A stretch of DNA of 64,000 nt, taken from positions 4,576,976 to 4,640,975 of the forward strand of contig CP136069.1 in the NCBI GenBank assembly GCA_032622095.1, written 5' to 3'. The notes under the pieces are model-generated. The model made no database searches. It worked only from the letters and a program-made list of their open reading frames with translations, and was not told the DNA's origin. Shown here in pieces: positions 14,207 through 23,846 of the stretch. This stretch comes from Siphonodentalium dalli. Taxonomy: Eukaryota; Mollusca; Scaphopoda; Gadilida; Siphonodentaliidae. The translations under genes and the position numbers were made by a program. Every line of letters begins with the position of its first letter. Within the stretch, counting starts at the first letter, position 1.

Positions 14207-16564
14207 TCAAGGTCTGAGTCTAGATCGAACGAGCAAATCTCTCAAACTGGGATTTTTCTTGTAAGCAATAATCACCCGTTTGTCGAGAGGCTCGGTCAAT
14301 TTAGTGTTTAATAATGCAAAGTTTTTTGTGAAAATGCTTGCGATTTCAACATTTCTACGATTGTAGATCAGAGGAAAGCACAAGAAATTTCGAGAAACAC
14401 CTTTGTAGTCAATGTTAAGTCCGAACGGAAGATATGTTTTAAGTACGCCCATCCAATGATTTTCGCGTTCTAGGCGTATTGAATCGGTTTGGTCTTCCTC
14501 GGCTAGAATTGGTGTCTGTTCTATTGGCTGAAAGCTGAAATGGGATTTAATGTTATGATTAGATGAGTTGAAATGATCTGAAATTTGCGTGTCAAGTTCT
14601 TGGCGGACACTGGAAAGATGATTAGACATTCTAACTGTGAGAGCGGTTTTTGTTTGTCCAACATATTGTATACGGCACCTTTTGCGTGTGATTAAGTAAA
14701 TTACGTTTTTAGAATCACAATTAAGTTTGCTCTGCATTTGATACGATATGCGTGTTTGTTCGCTGGTGAAAGTGTTACCAGTATTGATATATTCCATTGT
14801 ATTGATGTAACATCGTTTTCTGTGACAAAATGAGGCTGAACCATTACCCAACACCGGCCGATTGTGCCGTATCCCTGTTGGCTCAGTCGATGTTGGGTCA
14901 TGGCGTAACGATTCCAATTCTCTGAGAGTTTCGGACTTTACTTGGCGCAGTAATCTACTAGAGTAGCCGCGCGGTCGTAAAGCCTGGAAGAGCACCGAAC
15001 AAGCTTGATTTAGGTCGCGTCTGTTCGTGCAGTTCCGGTGATATCGAATGATTTGAGATTTAATCAATCCATTGAAAAGTTTTGGCGGATGGAAAGATTT
15101 ACGATGAAGTAGCTGGTGAGAATCCGTTGGTTTCGTAAAAAGTTTTGTATCTAAAATGTTGCATGATGTAAATTGTGGGCCCTTAAATATTGTTAAATCA
15201 AGGAAATCAATGCTGGTTTGCGATATTGATTCTTTGAGTTTGATTGATTCGTCATGACTGTTCAAGATGTCCAAGAACACCCTAAACTCATCCAGACCAT
15301 GAGTCCAAATGATAAATATGTCGTCCAAGAATCTATAATAGGCTAATGGTTGTTTATCAGATTTGGCTAGGGCGCCTTTCTCCCACTCTGCAACAAAAAT
15401 TGAGGCAAAATTAGGACTAAACTTCTTGCCCATACTGCAGCCGGAGACCTGTAAATAATATCGTCCATTAAATTCAAAGTCATTCCCTTTAAGAGAAAGT
15501 TCTAATAATTGAAGTAGTTCATCTCCAGGTCTATGAGGATCATGGTGGAAATCAAATGCATTCTTAATTGACTTTAATCCGGCATCGATTCCAATATTTG
15601 TATACATAGATTCCACGTCGAGACTAATTAGGTAAGCAGAAGATGGAACTTCAATTTTCGACAATTGAATGAGGAAGTCCTCCGTGTCTTTTAGATAGCG
15701 GGTAGCAATTGGTTTCAAATAGAAATCAATAAACTCCGAAATGTGGTACGACTCCGAAGCCACGTCGCTGATGATCGGGCGACCGGGTGGTGTGTATGGA
15801 TTAGTCCAACAGCTCAAAGGTTTATGTATTTTAGGTAGCAAATAAAATGTCCTATTATTGGATTCAGGTTTTGCAATTAGATACTGAACATGTTTTTTCT
15901 TTAAAACGTCCTGGTCCAGCAAGCTTTTGAGAATGAGATTGAATTTTAAAACATTGGATTTCCAAATTGGCTCATCCAATGGTTTGTAATATTTAGTGTT
16001 GCTTAATTGGCGCGTCGCTTCTAGAATGTAATTTTCTTTAGACATGATGACGAGCGAGCTGCCTTTGTCACAAGGTTTGATTACAATGTTTTTATTGCTG
16101 CGAAGAGTTTTTAGTGCAGTTCTTTCAACTTTAGTGAGGTTATCCTCGTTGTGAAATTTTGGTAAATTTGTGATGTCGGTTTTGACTAAGCCAGCGACCT
16201 CGGGAATGGAGTGGTCAATCTGGCGATCAGAGGGGGTCCACATCGAAGGTTCTTTAAATTGATCTTTTAAACCTGTCGAATTGCGAAAGAAATCAGCCAT
16301 AGCTGTTACTTCCCTAAATTGCATGCTTGCTGGACCGCCGTTCATTTCCATGGCATACATAGAGTCTGGTAAAACCAATGTTCCATCCTCCGTCTCAACA
16401 ACATGTGGTGTTTCTTTGAGATCGGGTGGGGTAGGAACAAAGGTTAGACCATACCTAAGTATTGATTTCTCACCAGCGCTCAGGGAAAGATCGGGTACAA
16501 GATTGACTATCTCGGTGCCGAGACCGACTCTTTCCGCATGGCTGATGCCCTTCTGAGGAATTAG
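14207..16564 (-). CDS. PLE reverse transcriptase / GIY-YIG endonuclease (pol), copy 1
   Basis: Polymerase of a Penelope-like element, which copies element RNA at a nicked target. Residue numbers count from a TTG codon at 16378. Visible parts are KPCDKGSSLVIM (101-112), LLPKIHKP (180-187), RT motif A SLDVESMYTNI with D254, motif B SGCSMGKKFSP (312-322) and motif C YRFLDDIFIIW with D352/D353. A C-terminal GIY-YIG nuclease follows: VIYLIT, YVGQT, Arg583, a Glu in RLEREN and PFGLN, with Cys residues just upstream. The frame is open for 62 codons upstream of the TTG, back to the frameshift heptamer, and there encodes the PLE block GLTFVPTP before any in-frame ATG. I therefore start it at the shift site. 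Relative to copy 2 it lacks three codons (HPS) after residue 227, outside the motifs. It looks functional. Confidence 0.92.
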   Translation of the reverse strand, partial: LIPQKGISHAERVGLGTEIVNLVPDLSLSAGEKSILRYGLTFVPTPPDLKETPHVVETEDGTLVLPDSMYAMEMNGGPASMQFREVTAMADFFRNSTGLKDQFKEPSMWTPSDRQIDHSIPEVAGLVKTDITNLPKFHNEDNLTKVERTALKTLRSNKNIVIKPCDKGSSLVIMSKENYILEATRQLSNTKYYKPLDEPIWKSNVLKFNLILKSLLDQDVLKKKHVQYLIAKPESNNRTFYLLPKIHKPLSCWTNPYTPPGRPIISDVASESYHISEFIDFYLKPIATRYLKDTEDFLIQLSKIEVPSSAYLISLDVESMYTNIGIDAGLKSIKNAFDFHHDPHRPGDELLQLLELSLKGNDFEFNGRYYLQVSGCSMGKKFSPNFASIFVAEWEKGALAKSDKQPLAYYRFLDDIFIIWTHGLDEFRVFLDILNSHDESIKLKESISQTSIDFLDLTIFKGPQFTSCNILDTKLFTKPTDSHQLLHRKSFHPPKLFNGLIKSQIIRYHRNCTNRRDLNQACSVLFQALRPRGYSSRLLRQVKSETLRELESLRHDPTSTEPTGIRHNRPVLGNGSASFCHRKRCYINTMEYINTGNTFTSEQTRISYQMQSKLNCDSKNVIYLITRKRCRIQYVGQTKTALTVRMSNHLSSVRQELDTQISDHFNSSNHNIKSHFSFQPIEQTPILAEEDQTDSIRLERENHWMGVLKTYLPFGLNIDYKGVSRNFLCFPLIYNRRNVEIASIFTKNFALLNTKLTEPLDKRVIIAYKKNPSLRDLLVRSRLRP

Positions 16565-18024
16565 TTTAAATGACCTTTACAGATGTTGGTCCAGCCTTGG
16601 TAGATTTTCGCCGCCGTCTGTGATGTCCAGTGGATGTTGTCGTTTTCGACGTGAAAATCGCGGTCTGGTATTGCCTGGATAACCTTGAGGTTATGTGTGT
16701 GACGAGCTTGGCTGTTGATGGCACGCAGAACTTCCTGGTCCCTAGAATCTAAACTAGATGAGATATTGATTTCCTGAAAATGAAGTGTGGCGTTAGGGAA
16801 TACTTTACGGAAATTACAAACCATGTTGGTTACCCTGTTCTTAGCTGTGGTGCCTGCTGTTTTGTCTTTGTCGTTGTCTGTCTTCCAGTCCTCTCTGTTG
16901 TTGATGCCAATGCTGATTATAACGTGCCGAGGTGTCTTCTCTGGCTTCGACTTCAGTTTGTGAGCGATGTTGCCGAAATGACCTAAATTGCCACCTGGGT
17001 AACAAGCAATAGTAACATTTTTGGGAGGATCGATATCGATCCGGGACACATTAGAAGAGCCTAAAATAACAACACTGTTTTTGATCTGTTTAGGGAAGGA
17101 CCAATCCTTCTTAGGGCCAGTTTGACGGAATTTATAAAATTTTGATACCTTAGGTGATGATGACAATACCTCGGCATACGATGGTGATGATGTTGAAATC
17201 ATTGGCGATGTCATTGAAGCGATGGAACCAACAGGCGAAGTAGGACTGGAAGAGACGTGCTTCGGTGGTGTAGTTTTCTTGGCTGGTGAATTGCGAATTG
17301 GCGTGTTCGGTGGAGTGGATTTGCGTGACGAAGCAGTTGCAGATGTTCGTGTGCGTGGTTTTGGTCGCTGTGGCTGTGGTGTAGATTTGACGCGTTTTGG
17401 CGTTGACATCAGAGACGGTGACGTTGTCTGATCACTGGCTGGACCATCCTGGAATTGAAGCTGGCGAGCGGTTAGTGGGGGAGGGGAGGGTGACCGAGCA
17501 CGTTTCGTGTGAGTTTGGACGCCAACTCGTGAACCTACCGAGGACTGAAGCTTACTGATGATACTCAAGAACTTTGTTTTAGTTTCGTTAGTTAATTTGG
17601 TGCCAAAATTCTTCAGTCCCCATTTTAATGCCGTGTCTCGTGCTCGGTCGAAGTCAATGGTTTTAGAAGAGAGTGCCGAAAGAACCTTGACTTCAATTTC
17701 TGATTCAGTTTTTAAATAATACTTGACCAAAGTTTTCATGGAGGATAAGCCCCACTCAAATGCGACCGCTTTAAGCGAATTGAAGACCTCCTCACAGGGG
17801 AGTACTGGTCGGAAGGTCCTCGTTCGCCCTGACTCTGTGATGGATGAAAAGCCTTTCGGCAGGACCTTCTTCTCCAAACGGTCCTGTAAGAAATTAATGT
17901 GATGCCATAGCTGTAGGAGCTTGTACATCAGTTTCACAAGGTTAGAATGGTCTAAATAGGCCTGGTCTTTTTGCCGCTCTGGGCGGTTAGTTTTTCCACG
18001 TTTATGTTGTTTTGTTTGAGTCAT
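16561..18024 (-). CDS. PLE ORF1 with SGNH/GDSL hydrolase domain, copy 1
   Basis: Protein of 487 residues starting at an ATG. Residues 1-160 are basic then helical; 170-290 are a Ser/Pro/Thr-rich low-complexity linker with basic patches; 315-487 form an SGNH-hydrolase-like domain. Its blocks are LGSSN with candidate nucleophile Ser324, PGGN with Gly345, SIGINN with Asn375/376, and DNIHW with Asp462 and His465. All SGNH signature residues are present, so esterase-like activity is plausible but not shown. Esterase-type ORF1 domains are known from CR1 LINEs and Ngaro-type elements, where their role is unclear. The gene ends inside the TTTAAAC heptamer with an immediate TAA, and RT lies in the -1 frame. 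It is probably the nucleic-acid-binding ORF1 product and the N-terminal part of an ORF1-RT fusion. Confidence 0.85.
   Translation of the reverse strand: MTQTKQHKRGKTNRPERQKDQAYLDHSNLVKLMYKLLQLWHHINFLQDRLEKKVLPKGFSSITESGRTRTFRPVLPCEEVFNSLKAVAFEWGLSSMKTLVKYYLKTESEIEVKVLSALSSKTIDFDRARDTALKWGLKNFGTKLTNETKTKFLSIISKLQSSVGSRVGVQTHTKRARSPSPPPLTARQLQFQDGPASDQTTSPSLMSTPKRVKSTPQPQRPKPRTRTSATASSRKSTPPNTPIRNSPAKKTTPPKHVSSSPTSPVGSIASMTSPMISTSSPSYAEVLSSSPKVSKFYKFRQTGPKKDWSFPKQIKNSVVILGSSNVSRIDIDPPKNVTIACYPGGNLGHFGNIAHKLKSKPEKTPRHVIISIGINNREDWKTDNDKDKTAGTTAKNRVTNMVCNFRKVFPNATLHFQEINISSSLDSRDQEVLRAINSQARHTHNLKVIQAIPDRDFHVENDNIHWTSQTAAKIYQGWTNICKGHLN
16564..16570 (-). promoter_or_regulatory. Putative -1 ribosomal frameshift heptamer TTTAAAC
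   Basis: ORF1 ends CAT TTA AAC TAA, which places T TTA AAC in the X XXY YYZ register directly before the stop. Slipping back one base gives TTT AAA CTA, and CTA is the first codon of the open RT frame. Possible stimulators downstream are weak: a short CCT/AGG hairpin about five bases after the heptamer, a GCAT/ATGC stem, and a TCTCG/CGAGA stem about 40 bases away. A pseudoknot was not excluded. Confidence 0.85.
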
Positions 18025-18146
18025 TTTGATCCAGGACTTTAATTTTGGCTGTGAATAAAGGTGATGATTAGTAACATATAATACACAAAGAACGGAACGC
18101 GAAGATATAAAATGAAAAAAGTACTTAGGAGCGCACTGTCAAGTTG

Positions 18147-18205
18147 CCTCAACGTTTCGGTAGAATTACCTTCTTCACGAAGCAAGCTAGGTTCGAATGT
18201 TGAGG
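18147..18205 (-). ncRNA. Hammerhead-ribozyme-like motif in the PLE leader
   Basis: On the minus strand CCTCAAC (18205-18199) pairs perfectly with GTTGAGG (18153-18147) as stem III. Between them lie a possible ATTC cleavage triplet region, a weak stem I, the core-like TGAAGA, a GGTA-ATTC-TACC stem II and GAAAC. This is the order of a type I hammerhead, which PLEs are known to carry. The first core segment reads CGTGAAGA rather than CTGANGA, so activity may be reduced or lost. Confidence 0.6.
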
Positions 18206-18376
18206 TTTTTCCATGGATCTTATATACCCGTGTGAGATAAGCTCCCATTGTGCTCCAGGGTTTCGAGAGACGTGTCAACAGCTATGTTCCTGTTTAAAAC
18301 AAACCGTGAAACAATGCATACAAAATGTTTGGCGCCGTCACGACGCCCGTGTTATTTAAGATCGCGCGTTCTTAAT

Positions 18377-18499
18377 GGGTTGTGTAATGGCTTCCGGAAG
18401 CCCCTAATCCAAATCCTAGTGACAGTACGCAATTAGACAGTAATACATATGTGTTAAGTAAATAGAAATAAAAGATATCCCTGGCACAGGCGAGATAGA
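18377..18499. other. Spacer between the tandem PLE copies
   Basis: A 123-bp segment at the 5' side of copy 1 with no counterpart beyond copy 2, whose 5' end instead abuts the LINE tail. It may be genuine element 5' sequence lost from copy 2, or target DNA between the two insertions. Confidence 0.45.
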
Positions 18500-18822
18500 T
18501 ATTTTGAAAGTGTGGAGAGCGCGGGCACAGGTCGGAATCCGATTTCTTATGTAATTATTTCTATGGAACTAGCTAAATTTTGTTAGGTTGTGTCGGAAAT
18601 TGACATAAATTTTGTTAGGTTGTGTCAGAAATTGACATAAATTTTGTTAGGTTGTGTCGGAAATTGACATTGAATAATTTGTTGAGCATTGTTGCCATTC
18701 AAAGATGGAACTAGCTAAATTTGTTTGGGTTGTGTCGGAAATTGACATAAAATATTGTGTTGAGCACAAACTAAGGATAATGGTGTTGACATAAGCTAAA
18801 AGCTAATTAAACTGCGTGTTAA

Positions 18823-21189
18823 TCAAGGTCTGAGTCTAGATCGAACGAGCAAATCTCTCAAACTGGGATTTTTCTTGTAAGCAATAATCACCCGTTTGTC
18901 GAGAGGCTCGGTCAATTTAGTGTTTAATAATGCAAAGTTTTTTGTGAAAATGCTTGCGATTTCAACATTTCTACGATTGTAGATCAGAGGAAAGCACAAG
19001 AAATTTCGAGAAACACCTTTGTAGTCAATGTTAAGTCCGAACGGAAGATATGTTTTAAGTACGCCCATCCAATGATTTTCGCGTTCTAGGCGTATTGAAT
19101 CGGTTTGGTCTTCCTCGGCTAGAATTGGTGTCTGTTCTATTGGCTGAAAGCTGAAATGGGATTTAATGTTATGATTAGATGAGTTGAAATGATCTGAAAT
19201 TTGCGTGTCAAGTTCTTGGCGGACACTGGAAAGATGATTAGACATTCTAACTGTGAGAGCGGTTTTTGTTTGTCCAACATATTGTATACGGCACCTTTTG
19301 CGTGTGATTAAGTAAATTACGTTTTTAGAATCACAATTAAGTTTGCTCTGCATTTGATACGATATGCGTGTTTGTTCGCTGGTGAAAGTGTTACCAGTAT
19401 TGATATATTCCATTGTATTGATGTAACATCGTTTTCTGTGACAAAATGAGGCTGAACCATTACCCAACACCGGCCGATTGTGCCGTATCCCTGTTGGCTC
19501 AGTCGATGTTGGGTCATGGCGTAACGATTCCAATTCTCTGAGAGTTTCGGACTTTACTTGGCGCAGTAATCTACTAGAGTAGCCGCGCGGTCGTAAAGCC
19601 TGGAAGAGCACCGAACAAGCTTGATTTAGGTCGCGTCTGTTCGTGCAGTTCCGGTGATATCGAATGATTTGAGATTTAATCAATCCATTGAAAAGTTTTG
19701 GCGGATGGAAAGATTTACGATGAAGTAGCTGGTGAGAATCCGTTGGTTTCGTAAAAAGTTTTGTATCTAAAATGTTGCATGATGTAAATTGTGGGCCCTT
19801 AAATATTGTTAAATCAAGGAAATCAATGCTGGTTTGCGATATTGATTCTTTGAGTTTGATTGATTCGTCATGACTGTTCAAGATGTCCAAGAACACCCTA
19901 AACTCATCCAGACCATGAGTCCAAATGATAAATATGTCGTCCAAGAATCTATAATAGGCTAATGGTTGTTTATCAGATTTGGCTAGGGCGCCTTTCTCCC
20001 ACTCTGCAACAAAAATTGAGGCAAAATTAGGACTAAACTTCTTGCCCATACTGCAGCCGGAGACCTGTAAATAATATCGTCCATTAAATTCAAAGTCATT
20101 CCCTTTAAGAGAAAGTTCTAATAATTGAAGTAGTTCATCTCCAGGTCTATGAGGATCATGGTGGAAATCAAATGCATTCTTAATTGACTTTAATCCGGCA
20201 TCGATTCCAATATTTGTATACATAGATTCCACGTCGAGACTAATTAGGTAAGCAGAAGATGGAACTTCAATTTTCGACAATTTAATGAGGAAGTCCTCCG
20301 TGTCTTTTAGATAGCTCGGATGGCGGGTAGCAATTGGTTTCAAATAGAAATCAATAAACTCCGAAATGTGGTACGACTCCGAAGCCACGTCGCTGATGAT
20401 CGGGCGACCGGGTGGTGTGTATGGATTAGTCCAACAGCTCAAAGGTTTATGTATTTTAGGTAGCAAATAAAATGTCCTATTATTGGATTCAGGTTTTGCA
20501 ATTAGATACTGAACATGTTTTTTCTTTAAAACGTCCTGGTCCAGCAAGCTTTTGAGAATGAGATTGAATTTTAAAACATTGGATTTCCAAATTGGCTCAT
20601 CCAATGGTTTGTAATATTTAGTGTTGCTTAATTGGCGCGTCGCTTCTAGAATGTAATTTTCTTTAGACATGATGACGAGCGAGCTGCCTTTGTCACACGG
20701 TTTGATTACAATGTTTTTATTGCTGCGAAGAGTTTTTAGTGCAGTTCTTTCAACTTTAGTGAGGTTATCCTCGTTGTGAAATTTTGGTAAATTTGTGATG
20801 TCGGTTTTGACTAAGCCAGCGACCTCGGGAATGGAGTGGTCAATCTGGCGATCAGAGGGGGTCCACATCGAAGGTTCTTTAAATTGATCTTTTAAACCTG
20901 TCGAATTGCGAAAGAAATCAGCCATAGCTGTTACTTCCCTAAATTGCATGCTTGCTGGACCGCCGTTCATTTCCATGGCATACATAGAGTCTGGTAAAAC
21001 CAATGTTCCATCCTCCGTCTCAACAACATGTGGTGTTTCTTTGAGATCGGGTGGGGTAGGAACAAAGGTTAGACCATACCTAAGTATTGATTTCTCACCA
21101 GCGCTCAGGGAAAGATCGGGTACAAGATTGACTATCTCGGTGCCGAGACCGACTCTTTCCGCATGGCTGATGCCCTTCTGAGGAATTAG
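18823..21189 (-). CDS. PLE reverse transcriptase / GIY-YIG endonuclease (pol), copy 2
   Basis: Frame is open from the frameshift heptamer to the stop. From the TTG at 21003 it encodes 726 residues with the same RT motifs, FLDD centre and C-terminal GIY-YIG nuclease as copy 1. It keeps three codons (HPS) missing from copy 1 and has Lys instead of Gln about 13 residues later; other differences are few. The longer form may be ancestral. Its own ORF1 is broken, so translation through the normal frameshift route is not possible from this copy unless the RT is started internally or supplied in trans. Confidence 0.9.
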   Translation of the reverse strand, partial: LIPQKGISHAERVGLGTEIVNLVPDLSLSAGEKSILRYGLTFVPTPPDLKETPHVVETEDGTLVLPDSMYAMEMNGGPASMQFREVTAMADFFRNSTGLKDQFKEPSMWTPSDRQIDHSIPEVAGLVKTDITNLPKFHNEDNLTKVERTALKTLRSNKNIVIKPCDKGSSLVIMSKENYILEATRQLSNTKYYKPLDEPIWKSNVLKFNLILKSLLDQDVLKKKHVQYLIAKPESNNRTFYLLPKIHKPLSCWTNPYTPPGRPIISDVASESYHISEFIDFYLKPIATRHPSYLKDTEDFLIKLSKIEVPSSAYLISLDVESMYTNIGIDAGLKSIKNAFDFHHDPHRPGDELLQLLELSLKGNDFEFNGRYYLQVSGCSMGKKFSPNFASIFVAEWEKGALAKSDKQPLAYYRFLDDIFIIWTHGLDEFRVFLDILNSHDESIKLKESISQTSIDFLDLTIFKGPQFTSCNILDTKLFTKPTDSHQLLHRKSFHPPKLFNGLIKSQIIRYHRNCTNRRDLNQACSVLFQALRPRGYSSRLLRQVKSETLRELESLRHDPTSTEPTGIRHNRPVLGNGSASFCHRKRCYINTMEYINTGNTFTSEQTRISYQMQSKLNCDSKNVIYLITRKRCRIQYVGQTKTALTVRMSNHLSSVRQELDTQISDHFNSSNHNIKSHFSFQPIEQTPILAEEDQTDSIRLERENHWMGVLKTYLPFGLNIDYKGVSRNFLCFPLIYNRRNVEIASIFTKNFALLNTKLTEPLDKRVIIAYKKNPSLRDLLVRSRLRP

Positions 21190-21195
21190 TTTAAA
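21189..21195 (-). promoter_or_regulatory. -1 frameshift heptamer TTTAAAC, copy 2
   Basis: The heptamer, the adjacent TAA and the downstream open -1 frame are identical to copy 1. Its upstream ORF1 is now a pseudogene. Confidence 0.75.
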
Positions 21196-21839
21196 TGACC
21201 TTTACAGATGTTGGTCCAGCCTTGGTAGATTTTCGCCGCCGTCTGTGATGTCCAGTGGATGTTGTCGTTTTCGACGTGAAAATCGCGGTCTGGTATTGCC
21301 TGGATAACCTTGAGGTTCTGTGTGTGACGAGCTTGGCTGTTGATGGCACGCAGAACTTCCTGGTCCCTAGAATCTAAACTAGATGAGATATTGATTTCCT
21401 GAAAATGAAGTGTGGCGTTAGGGAATACTTTACGGAAATTACAAACCATGTTGGTTACCCTGTTCTTAGCTGTGGTGCCTGCTGTTTTGTCTTTGTCGTT
21501 GTCTGTCTTCCAGTCCTCTCTGTTGTTGATGCCAATGCTGATTATAACGTGCCGAGGTGTCTTCTCTGGCTTCGACTTCAGTTTGTGAGCGATGTTGCCG
21601 AAATGACCTAAATTGCCACCTGGGTAACAAGCAATAGTAACATTTTTGGGAGGATCGATATCGATCCGGACACATTAGAAGAGCCTAAAATAACAACACT
21701 GTTTTTGATCTGTTTAGGGAAGGACCAATCCTTCTTAGGGCCAGTTTGACGGAATTTATAACATTTTGATACCTTAGGTGATGACAGACATGACAATTGG
21801 AACTTATTCCCTATTCCTTATTCCTTATTTTCAAAAATG

Positions 21840-23465
21840 TCGTTTTCGACCGATTTGACGGCATGGTTGGGTGGCCCGCCCCAAATACCGACTAGAAACA
21901 CCCCGACCCCCCACCCATCACCCCCGGGGGGTGCCACCCCGAGGGGGTGAAAATGGGGTATGGACCATTTTCGAGAACGGTAAGGATTTCGACCGATTTG
22001 ACGGCATGGGTGGGTGGCCCGCCCCAAATACCACCTAGAAACACCCCCATCCCCCACCCATCACCCCCGGAGGGTGCCACCCCGAGGGGGTGAAAATGGG
22101 GTATGGACCATTTTCGAGAACGGCAAGGATTTCGACCGATTTGACGGCATGGGTGGGTGGCCCGCCCCAAATACCACCTAGACACACCCCCACCCCCCAC
22201 CCATCACCCCCGGAGGGTGCCACCCCGAGGGGGTGAAAATGGGGTATGGACCATTTTCGAGAACGGTAAGGATTTCGACCGATTTGACGGCATGGGTGGG
22301 TGGCCCGCCCCATATACCACCTAGAAACACCCCCACCCCCACCCATCACCCCCGTAGTGTGCCACCCCGAGGGGGTGAAAAGGGGTGTGGACCATTTTCG
22401 AGAACGGTAAGGATTTCGACCGATTTGACGGCTTGGGTGGGTGGCCCGCCCCAAATACCACCTAGAAACACCCCCACCCCCACCCCCACCCATCACCCCC
22501 GGAGGGTGCCACCCCGAGGGGGTGAAAATGGGGTATGGACCATTTTCGAGAACGGTAAGGATTTCGACCGATTTGACGGCATGGGTGGGTGGCCCGCCCC
22601 AAATACCACCTAGAAACACCCCCACCCCCACCCATCACCCCCCGGAGGGTGCCACCCCGAGGGGGTGAAAATGGGGTATGGACCATTTTCGAGAACGGTA
22701 ATGATTTCGACCGATTTGACGGCATGGGCGGGTGGCCCGCCCCAAATACCACCTAGAAACACCCCCACCCCCACCCATCACCCCCGGAGGGTGCCACCCC
22801 GAGGGGGTGAAAATGGGGTATGGACCATTTTCGAGAACGGTAAGGATTTCGACCGATTTGACGGCATGGGTGGGTGGCCCGCCCCAAATACCACCTAGAA
22901 ACACCCCCACCCCCACCCATCACCCCCGGAGGGTGCCACCCCGAGGGGGTGAAAATGGGGTATGGACCATTTTCGAGAACGGTAAGGATTTCGACCGATT
23001 TGACGGCATGGGTGGGTGGCCCGCCCCAAATACCACCTAGAAACACCCCCACCCCCCACCCATCACCCCCGGAGGGTGCCACCCCGAGGGGGTGAAAATG
23101 GGGTATGGACCATTTTCGAGAACGGTAAGGATTTCGACCGATTTGACGGCATGGGTGGGTGGCCCGTCCCAAATACCACCTAGAAACACCCCCACCCCCA
23201 CCCATCACCCCCGGAGGGTGCCACCCCGAGGGGGTGAAAATGGGGTATGGACCATTTTCGAGAACGGTAAGGATTTCGACCGATTTGACGGCATGGGCGG
23301 GTGGCCCGCCCCAAATACCACCTAGAAACACCCCCACCCCCACCCATCACCCCCGGAGGGTGCCACCCCGAGGGGGTGAAAATGGGGTATGGACCATTTT
23401 CGAGAACGGTAAGGATTTCGACCGATTTGACGGCATGGGTGGGTGGCCCGCCCCAAATACCACAT
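21840..23465. repeat. 142-bp GC-rich minisatellite inside PLE ORF1
   Basis: About 11-12 tandem units of 141-148 bp, mostly 142-143. The landmark CGATTTGACGGCATGG recurs at 21851, 21994, 22137, 22280, 22421 and onward to 23423. Each unit carries CACCCCCACCC tracts (G-runs on the minus strand) and GTGCCACCCCGAGGGGGTG, itself hairpin-forming. The many ORFs of 75-198 codons on both strands result from the repeat and are not genes. Confidence 0.95.
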
Positions 23466-23846
23466 AGAATTGAATTGAATTGAAGACCTCCTCACAGGGG
23501 AGTACTGGTCGGAAGGTCCTCGTTCGCCCTGACTCTGTGATGGATGAAAAGCCTTTCGGCAGGACCTTCTTCTCCAAACGGTCCTGTAAGAAATTAATGT
23601 GATGCCATAGCTGTAGGAGCTTGTACATCAGTTTCACAAGGTTAGAATGGTCTAAATAGGCCTGGTCTTTTTGCCGCTCTGGGCGGTTAGTTTTTCCACG
23701 TTTATGTTGTTTTGTTTGAGTCATTTTGATCCAGGACTTTAATTTTGGCTGTGAATAAAGGTGATGATTAGTAACATATAATACACAAAGAACGGAACGC
23801 GAAGATATAAAATGAAAAAAGTACTTAGGAGCGCACTGTCAAGTTG

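Larger units (their letters stand above)
13886..18376 (-). mobile_element. Penelope-like element, copy 1 (complete coding capacity)
   Basis: Minus-strand retroelement of about 4.5 kb. In transcription order it has a 5' leader with a hammerhead-like motif, ORF1 with an SGNH hydrolase domain, RT plus GIY-YIG endonuclease in the -1 frame, and a 3' UTR with a 33-bp repeat. Boundaries were set by comparison with copy 2: both start at TATTTTGAAAGTGTGG (13886 and 18500) and match up to CGCGCGTTCTTAAT (18376 and 24076). Near identity of the two copies indicates recent activity or a recent tandem duplication. Confidence 0.9.
21186..23724 (-). pseudogene. PLE ORF1, copy 2, disrupted by a minisatellite
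   Basis: The N-terminal part (from the ATG at 23724 to about 23475) and the C-terminal SGNH part (about 21782 to 21186) match copy 1 closely. The middle, corresponding to copy 1 positions of about 17156-17774 and encoding mostly the Ser/Pro linker, is replaced by a 142-bp repeat array. A one-base deletion in the GATCCGGGACAC segment (GATCCGGACAC here, near 21669) also breaks the SGNH frame close to the nucleophile block. The reading frame is dead although the flanking RT is intact. Confidence 0.9.

Noticed and set aside
18039-18278. 79-codon minus-strand ORF upstream of PLE ORF1, also at 23739-23978
   Set aside because: It begins at TTG and overlaps the hammerhead-like motif. Conservation is explained by the near identity of the two copies.
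21818-23467. Many ORFs of up to 198 codons on both strands
   Set aside because: They arise from the 142-bp repeat cycling through frames, with equal openness on both strands.
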